DNA of 60,683 nt from CAYZJB01 sp964478735. Its GTDB lineage: Bacteria; CLD3; SB21. The translations under genes and the position numbers were made by a program. This document shows, piece after piece, positions 53,847 to 60,683 of this stretch (position 1 is the stretch's first letter; every line of letters begins with the position of its first letter). Where the stretch lies: NCBI GenBank assembly GCA_964478735.1, contig CAYZJB010000014.1, positions 1-60,683 of the forward strand, in the 5' to 3' direction. The notes under the pieces are model-generated. The model was given only the letters and a program-made list of their open reading frames with translations, had not been told where the DNA came from and searched no databases.

Positions 53847-55877
53847 ATGCAACTCGTCGGAAATTTTCTTCTGATACTGGCGATGGCCTTTGGGGCCCTC
53901 GCCATCGTTGCCTCGTGGCTGGGTATCAGGCTTCGCCGCCAAGACTTGATCGACACTGGCCGTCGTGCCACGTACGCGGTTGTGCTGTGCGTTGTCGGAG
54001 CCTCGGCAAGCCTTATCTACCTCCTGGCCACGACGCAATTGCAATACGAGTACGTGGCGGCGAACACGAACCGTCATTTACCGATGTTTTACAAAATCAC
54101 ATCGTTCTGGGCCGGACAGGCGGGATCGCTGCTCCTGTGGTCGTTGGTTCTCGCGCTTTACATGTTCGCCGTTACTTTCCGTTATCGAAATAAAAACGGC
54201 GAATTGATGTCGTATGTGATTGTCTCGTTGATGATCACCCAGGTGTTTTTTCTCGCATTGAACATCTGGTCGGCGAATCCCTTCAAAGAACTCATTGCGG
54301 TATACGGTGACGGTACTCGCGACGTTTTTACACCGGTCGACGGAAGGGGATTGAACCCGCTGCTGCAACATCCGGCGATGATCATTCACCCTCCGACGCT
54401 CTATATGGGTTACGTCGGTTTTGTGGTACCTTTTGCATTTGCCATGGCCGCTTTGCTGGCCAATCGTCTGGATGATCAGTGGATCAAAATTTCGCGGCGG
54501 TGGACGCTTTTCGCCTGGCTTTTCCAGAGTGCGGGCATCATGCTGGGTGGCCTGTGGGCATATGTGGAATTAGGCTGGGGCGGATACTGGGCCTGGGACC
54601 CGGTAGAGAATGCATCCCTGATGCCGTGGTTGACGGGAACGGCATTCCTGCATTCTGTGATGATTCAGGAAAAGCGCAACATGTTCAAATTATGGAACGT
54701 CTCCCTGATCATCGCCACGTATCTGTTGTGTATTTTTGGAACGTTTCTGACTCGCTCGGGCGTCGTCTCGTCCGTGCACTCATTTGCCCAGGGATCGATC
54801 GGAATTTTCTTTGCATCCTATATCCTTCTGGCGCTCGTCGCCACAATTGCCCTTGTGATTCGACGGTTGCCGCAATTGCGTTCGGAAAACCGTCTCGACA
54901 GCCCGATCAGCCGTGAAAGTAGTTTTTTGTTTAACAACCTCATCCTCCTGATCGCGTGCTTTGCGGTGTTGTGGGGAACGATTTTCCCGATTATTTCCGA
55001 GGCCGTCACGGGTGAAAAAATTGTTGTCGGCGCGCCGTTTTTTAATAAAGTCAACATCCCGATTGCCCTGATCCTTCTGTTCTTGACCGGTGCCGGGCCG
55101 CTTTTTGCCTGGCGAAAGACCTCGACCGCCGGATTGACGAAAGCATTTCTCTGGCCGTCCGTTGCGGGTCTCTTGGTCGGTATCGTCTTTGCGATCTGGG
55201 TCACGCAGCATCTCTACGCCGTCATCTCCTTCGCACTGTCCGGTTTTGTCATGACGGCTATTACGATGGAATTCATCAAAGGTGCGCGGAGCCGAATGTT
55301 GACGCGCAAGGAGAACCCACTCGTGGCGTTGAAGAACCTGACGCTGAAAAACAAACGTCGATACGGCGGTTACATTGTCCACGTTGCCATTGTCATCATC
55401 TTTGTCGGTATTACGGGTACGGTGTTTAATCACGAGACGAAACGCGAACTTGGGAATGGGGAATCCACCGACATCAAAAACTACCGGCTGGTCTGTAAAC
55501 GGGTCGGATTCGAAGATACACCCAACTATCAAACGTCATTTGCAGAATTGACGGTGTACAAAGACGGGCACGTGCTGACGTCAATGAAGCCGGAGTACCG
55601 GATGTATAAAACAAGCGAACAACCGACTACGGAAGTTGCCCTGCACAAGGGTCTGGACGAAGATCTGTATGTTGTATTCACGGGATTGACGGAAGCCGGA
55701 AACCGGGCCATTCTGCAAGTCTATATCAATCCGCTGGTCACCTGGCTTTGGATCGGAACACTGGTATTGATTGCCGGTACGCTGATCACATTGCTGCCGA
55801 ACCCGGCCGAGCGCGAAGCCGAATCTCCGCGTAAACCAAAAACGCAGGAACATCATGCTGCTGTGCATCATTCTTAG
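53847..55877 (+). CDS. ccmF: Cytochrome c heme lyase CcmF
   Basis: A 676-residue polytopic membrane protein of cytochrome c maturation that attaches heme to apocytochromes. The tryptophan-rich WWD-type motif is WGGYWAWDPVENASLMPWL, with conserved histidines flanking it (LQHPAMIIHPP; FLHSVMI). About a dozen membrane helices; a periplasmic domain precedes the last helix. Length matches CcmF/NrfE. It overlaps the CcmH-like gene by 23 bases. Confidence 0.95.
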   Translation: MQLVGNFLLILAMAFGALAIVASWLGIRLRRQDLIDTGRRATYAVVLCVVGASASLIYLLATTQLQYEYVAANTNRHLPMFYKITSFWAGQAGSLLLWSLVLALYMFAVTFRYRNKNGELMSYVIVSLMITQVFFLALNIWSANPFKELIAVYGDGTRDVFTPVDGRGLNPLLQHPAMIIHPPTLYMGYVGFVVPFAFAMAALLANRLDDQWIKISRRWTLFAWLFQSAGIMLGGLWAYVELGWGGYWAWDPVENASLMPWLTGTAFLHSVMIQEKRNMFKLWNVSLIIATYLLCIFGTFLTRSGVVSSVHSFAQGSIGIFFASYILLALVATIALVIRRLPQLRSENRLDSPISRESSFLFNNLILLIACFAVLWGTIFPIISEAVTGEKIVVGAPFFNKVNIPIALILLFLTGAGPLFAWRKTSTAGLTKAFLWPSVAGLLVGIVFAIWVTQHLYAVISFALSGFVMTAITMEFIKGARSRMLTRKENPLVALKNLTLKNKRRYGGYIVHVAIVIIFVGITGTVFNHETKRELGNGESTDIKNYRLVCKRVGFEDTPNYQTSFAELTVYKDGHVLTSMKPEYRMYKTSEQPTTEVALHKGLDEDLYVVFTGLTEAGNRAILQVYINPLVTWLWIGTLVLIAGTLITLLPNPAEREAESPRKPKTQEHHAAVHHS

Positions 55878-56364
55878 TCTGTTTTTTCAGGACGGCCACC
55901 AGAGCGAATCGGCGCATTCGACGACGTTGAAGGGTGCGCAGGCAGAACTTTTTAAGGAGGTTTCCGACGCCCTCATCTGCCAGTGCGGATGCAGTCTGGT
56001 CGTATCCCAGTGCGGACACGTCAATTGTCCTTCGGCGATCCCGATTCGGAAAAAGATCGAAGAGATGGTCGTGGCCGGGCAGCCCAAAGACTCGATCCTG
56101 GCGTATTTTATGTATGAGTATTCCTTCCGGGACAGTCCGCCGAAAGGAAAGGCGATTCTGTCGGAACCGGATCGCAAAGGTTTTGACCTCGTGGCATGGG
56201 TAACCCCGTTTGCCGCACTCGTCGTCTTCGGCCTGATCGTTTTAGCAGTCGTCAAACGGCGAAGCCGATCAATTCAAGCGGCCGCCCTATCGCCAGAAAA
56301 AGAACATTCCATCGATTCGCGGCTCAGTTCGCAAATCGAAAAAGAACTTCGGGACGGTGAATAA
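55855..56364 (+). CDS. CcmH/CycL-like cytochrome c maturation protein
   Basis: A 169-residue protein with a weak leader, a soluble domain with LICQCGCSLVVSQCGHVNC (cysteine-rich variant of the CcmH LRCxxC motif) and a C-terminal membrane helix (about 120-140, WVTPFAALVVFGLIVLAVV). In the Ccm pathway it reduces or holds apocytochrome cysteines. The five-cysteine arrangement resembles forms from FCB-type and deltaproteobacterial lineages. TAATG joins it to the next gene. Confidence 0.85.
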   Translation: MLLCIILSLFFQDGHQSESAHSTTLKGAQAELFKEVSDALICQCGCSLVVSQCGHVNCPSAIPIRKKIEEMVVAGQPKDSILAYFMYEYSFRDSPPKGKAILSEPDRKGFDLVAWVTPFAALVVFGLIVLAVVKRRSRSIQAAALSPEKEHSIDSRLSSQIEKELRDGE

Positions 56365-56804
56365 TGGTTATAATACTACTGGTCATCATCGCGCTTGTGT
56401 TGATGATTTACGTCGTCCTGCCGTTGTATCGGCAAAATGCGTCGCGACAAATGCGTGTTGAATCCGATGGTGAAGTCGACCGGTTGCGGCGTCAAAAGGA
56501 TAAGTTATATAACGACATCCGGGACCTCGATTTTGAATACGGCATCGGAAAAATGGCGGAAATGGATTACAAGTATCTTCGTGGCGAAGCGATCAAAGAA
56601 GTTGCCGCAGTCATCGAAAAGATCGAATCGATGCCGGGAAAAAAGAGCGGAAACGGCCATGTTCCCGACGAGGTTATCGAACAATGGATCCTGGGCCAGC
56701 GTCAGATCACGGCAGGAGCGGAACTCAAGGAGTGCCCCTCGTGTCATGAACAGTCGATCGCGACGGCCAGGTTCTGTATGCATTGTGGAGGGCCACTTAA
56801 ATGA
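56364..56804 (+). CDS. CcmI-like membrane protein with zinc-ribbon end
   Basis: A 146-residue protein with one N-terminal membrane helix (2-21) and a helical cytoplasmic stretch with LYNDIRDLDFEYGIGKM, the pattern shared with the N-terminal part of CcmI. The C-terminus is a zinc ribbon: CPSCHEQ ... FCMHCGGPL. CcmI normally chaperones apocytochromes; the zinc ribbon is not usual there. Assignment rests on position and the short motif. Confidence 0.65.
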   Translation: MVIILLVIIALVLMIYVVLPLYRQNASRQMRVESDGEVDRLRRQKDKLYNDIRDLDFEYGIGKMAEMDYKYLRGEAIKEVAAVIEKIESMPGKKSGNGHVPDEVIEQWILGQRQITAGAELKECPSCHEQSIATARFCMHCGGPLK

Positions 56805-57886
56805 GACGTTTTGTTTTCGTCATGATGCTGATGACGGGTGCCGCGTTTGCTCAAAAGGCTCGCCTCACGGGTAACGTCGTCAACGGGACAACGGGTAAGA
56901 CGGTCGTGATCGAACGACTGAGTCTGATGAAACCGGGACAATTCGGGATGGAACTGGTCAAGTCTCTGGACAACGTGAGCCGGTTTACTTTCGAGGACAT
57001 TGAACCTGTGGCCGGTATTCCGCTGGTGTTGCGCGGCAATCATCAGGGCGTAAGTTATTCATTGAACGTTCCAATAACGGAAGCCAAGGCTTACTCGGCC
57101 AATTTGACCGTTTACGAAACGTCGAAAACGTGGGACAAGGTTCACGTCCGTGTTCCTCACATGATCATCGTTCGCGAAGGCACCCATCTTCAAATCGAAC
57201 AGACGTTGGAATTCCATAACAACGGAAACACGACGTTCAATGGCGACAGCCTGCGCGTCTCCATTCCTGAGGCCGCCCACAACACTCGGATGACGACGTC
57301 GTACGAAGACGGTCTCTCCCTTCCGGCCCTTGCTGCACTGAACGGCCGGCAGTATGCCGTTCTGTTGCCCCTGCGGCCAGGACGTTCGCGAATTCAACTG
57401 TCGTATGAAGTGAATTATGACAACCTGTCGGTCCAACTAAGTCAACCGTGGTCGTACGACATCGAGGACATGAATATTTTTGTCAGTCCGCGTGATATCG
57501 CCGTCACGGGGTCGGGGCTTGCGGAAGTTGCCGACGAAGAACTGGCGCGGAATAATTTTGCCGTCTTCCAAAAAAGCGGCCTCCGAGCAGGGGAATCGCT
57601 GGAGATTCACTTGAGCGGCGGTTCCGCCCGCGTGCGTCAGGACATTACCGATGTGCTTGCCGAGGACAATGATATCCAGCAGATGATTTGGATCATCCTG
57701 CCTCTCTGTCTCGCACTGTTGTCATTCACGGTCTATTTCGGCCTATCGAAGGGAACGGCACAGCGGGCTCGCTTGATTCGTGAAATTGCCGCTCTGGATG
57801 ATTCTTATGCACAAAAGGGAATTCAGGACGATCTGTATCGCCAAAAAAGATTGTCATTGAAAAAAGAGCTTCGCGAATACCTCTGA
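56801..57886 (+). CDS. Exported membrane protein in the ccm run, unknown function
   Basis: A 361-residue protein with a signal peptide (FVFVMMLMTGAAFA), a long beta-rich periplasmic region (about 20-285) with an Ig-like start (ARLTGNVVNGTTGKTVVIE), one C-terminal membrane helix (about 290-312) and a short charged cytoplasmic tail of about 45 residues. Not recognised. It is coupled by ATGA to the gene before and by TGATG to ccmA, so it is presumably part of cytochrome c maturation or heme export. Confidence 0.65.
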   Translation: MRRFVFVMMLMTGAAFAQKARLTGNVVNGTTGKTVVIERLSLMKPGQFGMELVKSLDNVSRFTFEDIEPVAGIPLVLRGNHQGVSYSLNVPITEAKAYSANLTVYETSKTWDKVHVRVPHMIIVREGTHLQIEQTLEFHNNGNTTFNGDSLRVSIPEAAHNTRMTTSYEDGLSLPALAALNGRQYAVLLPLRPGRSRIQLSYEVNYDNLSVQLSQPWSYDIEDMNIFVSPRDIAVTGSGLAEVADEELARNNFAVFQKSGLRAGESLEIHLSGGSARVRQDITDVLAEDNDIQQMIWIILPLCLALLSFTVYFGLSKGTAQRARLIREIAALDDSYAQKGIQDDLYRQKRLSLKKELREYL

Positions 57887-58578
57887 TGCCGTTGTATCGC
57901 GTTCAGGGCTTGACCAAACGAGTTGGTTCCCTTACTATTTTGAATGATGTGTCGTTCGATCTGGAACCGGGGCAATCCCTCGGCATTATGGGAAAGAATG
58001 GTGCCGGCAAAACGACGTTATTGAAATTGCTTTCCCTGACATCGCGCGCGTCCGAAGGCAAAATTTACTGGGAAAATCAGGACGTGATGCGAACCCCCGA
58101 CACGTATCGTAAAAACATCGGAGTGGTTTTTCATCATGTGCATTTATACGGTGACCTGACGGCACTCCAGAACCTTCGGTTTTATGCCGGTATGTTTCAG
58201 TTGAACGGCGTCGAAAACGACATGGAAACCTGGTTGCATAAGACTGGCTTACATCGTCGACGCAACGATCTGGTTCGTACGTTTTCAAGAGGCATGCAAC
58301 AGCGCCTGTCTATTGCACGCGCGCTTTTGCACCGGCCTCGAGTATTGCTGCTGGACGAACCGCTTACCGGTCTGGATGAAAACGGATGCCGACTGTTTGA
58401 CGATACATTACGAGAATTTCGCTCCCAGGGGGGGATGACGGTCATGGTCGCGCATGCCTGGGATCAGATACAATCCCACGCGGATCGGCTGTTGCTGTTG
58501 GAAAAGGGAAAAGTTCAATTCATGCAAAAAAATGCCGAAGTCAAACCGAGTGAACTTCACCAGGTGTTGAGTCGATAA
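57886..58578 (+). CDS. ccmA: Heme exporter ATP-binding protein CcmA-like
   Basis: A 230-residue ABC ATPase. Walker A GKNGAGKTT (about 37-45), Q-loop region, signature FSRGMQQRLSIARAL, Walker B VLLLDEPLTGLDE and switch His in MVAHAWDQ. Sequence and context (ccmF, ccmH-like) point to CcmA, which powers release of heme-loaded CcmE. The membrane subunits CcmB and CcmC are not adjacent, which is unusual. A generic ABC ATPase cannot be fully excluded. Confidence 0.8.
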   Translation: MPLYRVQGLTKRVGSLTILNDVSFDLEPGQSLGIMGKNGAGKTTLLKLLSLTSRASEGKIYWENQDVMRTPDTYRKNIGVVFHHVHLYGDLTALQNLRFYAGMFQLNGVENDMETWLHKTGLHRRRNDLVRTFSRGMQQRLSIARALLHRPRVLLLDEPLTGLDENGCRLFDDTLREFRSQGGMTVMVAHAWDQIQSHADRLLLLEKGKVQFMQKNAEVKPSELHQVLSR

Positions 58579-59351
58579 TGTCGGATTCCAACATTCGCCG
58601 TGATATTGTAGAATGTTGTCGACGAGTCTATCAAAAGGGCTACGTGGCTTCCAATGACGGCAATCTGAGTGTCAGAGTGGGTCCCAATCACGTGATCTGC
58701 ACACCTCGTGGACGCAATAAAGGCTCACTTCAACCGGATGATCTTGTCGACATTAACATGCAAGGTATTGTTTTAAATGGAAATGGCCTACCATCAACAG
58801 AAATTCCTATGCATCTTGCGATTTACAATGCTCGGAATGATGCCGCCGCCGTTGTACATGCTCATCCAATCTATGCCACCGGTTTCGCAACTTCCGGAAT
58901 GGATCTATCCGGTTGTGTGGCACCGGAAATTATCACCACACTCGGTTCCATACCACTGGCCGCATATGGCACTCCCTCCACTGAAGAGTTACCTCGCACC
59001 GTCGTAGATGTCATGCAGAGTGCAGATGCCTGCCTGATGGCCAATCACGGGGTCGTGACGTGTGGAAAGGACATATTCGATGCATACTACAAACTTGAAC
59101 GTGTCGAGCATTACGCCCATATTCTGTTCGTTTCTCGAATGCTTGGAGGAGAACGGCTATTGACCCGTGAACAGGTTGGTAAACTGGACAACATTCGACA
59201 GACATACGGAACCCAGAATGCACCGAATCCCGGTTGCATTGCATGCGGGGAAGAATGCCTTGGACCGTCGTGCAGCCTGTATGAAAAAAAACAGGCGATG
59301 GCTGACGATATCAATGTGACGATACGTCAAATCATTGAGGCGAGAGCTTGA
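58578..59351 (+). CDS. Class II aldolase/adducin-family protein
   Basis: A 257-residue protein of the L-fuculose-phosphate aldolase family. It has SNDGNLSVR, the catalytic Glu in PSTEIPMH, zinc ligands HAHP and a second His site in ANHGVVTCG. The substrate is a phosphorylated sugar by family, not determined. The C-terminus carries an extra cysteine cluster (CIACGEECLGPSC) not normal for the family. It overlaps ccmA by one base and plsC by TTGA. Confidence 0.85.
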   Translation: MSDSNIRRDIVECCRRVYQKGYVASNDGNLSVRVGPNHVICTPRGRNKGSLQPDDLVDINMQGIVLNGNGLPSTEIPMHLAIYNARNDAAAVVHAHPIYATGFATSGMDLSGCVAPEIITTLGSIPLAAYGTPSTEELPRTVVDVMQSADACLMANHGVVTCGKDIFDAYYKLERVEHYAHILFVSRMLGGERLLTREQVGKLDNIRQTYGTQNAPNPGCIACGEECLGPSCSLYEKKQAMADDINVTIRQIIEARA

Positions 59352-60193
59352 GAGATCCCATCCGGTCCGTTGCCGCGGTCGTGGTGGCCTGCGTTGTCAC
59401 GGTTATTGCTATTCTTGTCATTATGCCGATTGCGGTTTTTCAGCCCTTCGGTCGGCTCGCGTACGCGATTGAACACGTATGGGCGGGAACAATCGTCAAA
59501 TTGATGGGGATGAACGTCGAGGTCCATGGTTTGGAAAATCTTGATCCTTCGAAGAATTACATTTTTGTGTGCAATCACCAGAGCATGATGGACATTCCGC
59601 TGATGATGAGATTCACACCGCGTCAGTTACGGATTATCTATAAAAAGGAACTTCACTGGGTGCCGCTCTTTGGGCAGATTCTTGTCATCACCAGATTCAT
59701 TTCGATTGATCGCCGCAATCATGAGCGAGCGGCCATGAGTTTGAAAAAGGCCGCTCAACGAATTCACGATGGCATCAATGTCGTGATTTTCGCCGACGGT
59801 ACGCGCAGCCTCGACGGCCATCTTCGGCCATTCAAAAAAGGCGCCTTCGTTCTGGCCATCAATGCCCAGGTCGAGATCGTCCCAGTCGTCATCAGTGGTA
59901 CGATAAACGTCATTCACAAACTGGATGGGTGGACGGATCTCAGCTTTGGCCGCACGGTCAAGCTTGTTTTTGAAAAACCCGTCTCCACACAGGGTCTCAC
60001 GATCGACGATCGTGACAATTTGAAAGCCAAGGTCGAAAGCGTCATCGTGGCGACTTACGCTCAGCATCGTAGGCTCTCTTCCGTCGATCACCCGAAAACG
60101 CTCGCCCGTGTGCGAAATTTCATGAAAAAACAATCCAACGGAGAGTATTTCGGGAGCAAACCTGAGCTTCGTGAAGAGGAGAGAATCACATAG
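59348..60193 (+). CDS. plsC: 1-acyl-sn-glycerol-3-phosphate acyltransferase
   Basis: A 281-residue membrane acyltransferase that makes phosphatidic acid from lysophosphatidate. An N-terminal hydrophobic region (8-32) precedes the active-site NHQSMMD (HX4D), FISIDRR and the FADGTRS motif, where the usual form is FPEGTRS. A 45-residue basic tail follows the domain. It starts with TTG overlapping the aldolase stop (TTGA), though a later ATG is not in frame near the domain start. Confidence 0.88.
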   Translation: MRDPIRSVAAVVVACVVTVIAILVIMPIAVFQPFGRLAYAIEHVWAGTIVKLMGMNVEVHGLENLDPSKNYIFVCNHQSMMDIPLMMRFTPRQLRIIYKKELHWVPLFGQILVITRFISIDRRNHERAAMSLKKAAQRIHDGINVVIFADGTRSLDGHLRPFKKGAFVLAINAQVEIVPVVISGTINVIHKLDGWTDLSFGRTVKLVFEKPVSTQGLTIDDRDNLKAKVESVIVATYAQHRRLSSVDHPKTLARVRNFMKKQSNGEYFGSKPELREEERIT

Positions 60194-60234
60194 CTAAACT
60201 GTGAAAAAATAAGCCTACCTACCGCTAAAAAACC

Positions 60235-60263
60235 TTGACAACCCGTTTCATTTAGCATATATT
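60235..60263 (+). promoter_or_regulatory. Consensus sigma-70 promoter of the tRNA-tuf operon
   Basis: TTGACA (60235-60240), 17-base spacer and TATATT (60258-60263). Near-perfect; predicted start near 60270. Confidence 0.85.
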
Positions 60264-60279
60264 TAGCCCTCAATTGGAG

Positions 60280-60304
60280 AAGACCGCCTTATTGACGGTT
60301 TTTT
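60280..60304 (+). terminator. Terminator-like leader hairpin before tRNA-Gly
   Basis: AAGACCG / CGGTTTT-type stem with a short loop and a run of six T (60299-60304). It lies about 10 bases after the predicted start, upstream of the tRNAs, so it may act as an attenuator or be bypassed by antitermination. Confidence 0.5.
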
Positions 60305-60310
60305 ATGAAT

Positions 60311-60344
60311 TTAGCGAGAGTGACTGATTAGCGAGAGTAACTCA
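60311..60344 (+). repeat. Tandem 17-bp repeat covering the 5' end of tRNA-Gly
   Basis: TTAGCGAGAGTGACTGA (60311-60327) is followed directly by TTAGCGAGAGTAACTCA (60328-60344), 15 of 17 identical. The second copy forms the acceptor and D-stem start of the tRNA. Confidence 0.85.
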
Positions 60345-60403
60345 ATTGGTAGAGTACCTGCCTTCCAAGCAGGATGTTGCGAGTTCGAGCCTCGTCTCTC
60401 GCT
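60331..60403 (+). tRNA. tRNA-Gly (anticodon TCC)
   Basis: A 73-base cloverleaf: acceptor GCGAGAG/CTCTCGC, D stem ACTC/GAGT, anticodon stem CCTGC/GCAGG around CTTCCAA, T arm GCGAG TTCGAGC CTCGT, discriminator T. No CCA is encoded. Confidence 0.95.
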
Positions 60404-60462
60404 CAGAATATTTTCAGAAGTTTGAACCTCAACATAATCTCCTGAACTTCGAAAAATATTTT

Positions 60463-60536
<74 letters not shown>

Positions 60537-60580
60537 CGGGAATGACGGACTGAAAAATAGGAGAATGCAAGGAGACGCTC

Positions 60581-60683
60581 ATGTCAAAGCAGAAATTTGA
60601 GAGAACGAAACCGCATGTGAATGTGGGAACGATTGGCCACGTGGATCACGGGAAGACGACCCTGACGGCGGCGATTACGATGG
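60581..60683 (+). CDS. tuf: Elongation factor Tu, 5' part only
   Basis: The first 34 codons and one further base of EF-Tu, cut by the window edge. The start MSKQKFERTKPHVNVG leads into the G1 motif GTIGHVDHGKTT. An AAGGAG ribosome site ends six bases before the ATG. The order tRNA-Gly, tRNA-Thr, tuf matches the classic tufB-type arrangement. Confidence 0.97.
   Translation, partial: MSKQKFERTKPHVNVGTIGHVDHGKTTLTAAITM

Overview
The window looks like a piece of chromosome from a Gram-negative bacterium of the FCB group. The best lineage hint is the C-terminal secretion-sorting domain at 18770..20005, which has the NFPNPFNPTT motif typical of KSB1-, Calditrichota-, Marinimicrobia- and Ignavibacteria-like bacteria. 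Lipoproteins, a TonB-dependent receptor, RseP and a hybrid sensor kinase with a periplasmic propeller fit a diderm cell. Base composition looks even, housekeeping genes are spread throughout, and I see no integrase, transposase, phage gene or CRISPR array. No stretch longer than 300 bases lacks a gene; the largest gaps are 32941..33136, 51960..52112 and the RNA region 60194..60580.

Layout. 50..751 is a CRP-type regulator closed by a hairpin (778..799). 850..12706 is an 11-gene tightly packed plus-strand run: sensor kinase, response regulator with DUF4388, PHP phosphoesterase, a RelA/SpoT-synthetase-like protein, glycosyltransferase, HAD phosphatase, methyltransferase, thymidine phosphorylase, ECF-type sigma factor, a secreted beta-rich protein and a TPR protein. 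Minus-strand TPR protein and DNA polymerase I follow (12713..16494). Then come a DUF2914 protein, a dicarboxylate symporter, a cysteine-type CcmE and a sorting-domain protein (16611..20005), RuvC with a lipoprotein and a DUF2520 protein (19998..21747, minus), and a plus run with a SpoT-like hydrolase, a sulfite-oxidase-family protein and thiol peroxidase (21872..24889).

24896..32940 (minus) holds a four-gene V4R/ParA/V4R/unknown operon downstream of FecR-domain, SpoIIE phosphatase, radical-SAM activase, NusB, leucine dehydrogenase and acyl-CoA dehydrogenase genes. 33080..41171 (minus) is a run from a likely promoter before tgt to a strong terminator after a small helical protein gene; it includes peptide deformylase, IspD and a catalytically dead-looking M1 peptidase relative. 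41205..43448 is a TonB-dependent receptor interrupted by one in-frame TAG. 44105..47474 carries RseP (with a large insertion), DXR and an RmlA-like nucleotidyltransferase. 47578..51959 is a giant hybrid sensor kinase plus a CheY-like regulator. 52113..60193 (plus) joins an adenylate cyclase to cytochrome c maturation genes (ccmF, ccmH-like, ccmI-like, ccmA), an aldolase-family protein and an acyltransferase. The window ends with a canonical promoter, tRNA-Gly, tRNA-Thr and the start of tuf.

How it fits together: signalling is prominent (cAMP cyclase and CRP homologue, two kinases, three response regulators, a SpoIIE phosphatase, two alarmone-type proteins). MEP-pathway isoprenoid synthesis is represented by ispD and dxr, and cytochrome c maturation by two separated loci. 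The most novel-looking items are the V4R-ParA-V4R operon, the divergent RelA/SpoT-fold protein, the M1 pseudopeptidase and the RseP insertion. All assignments are by reading motifs; no database search was run.
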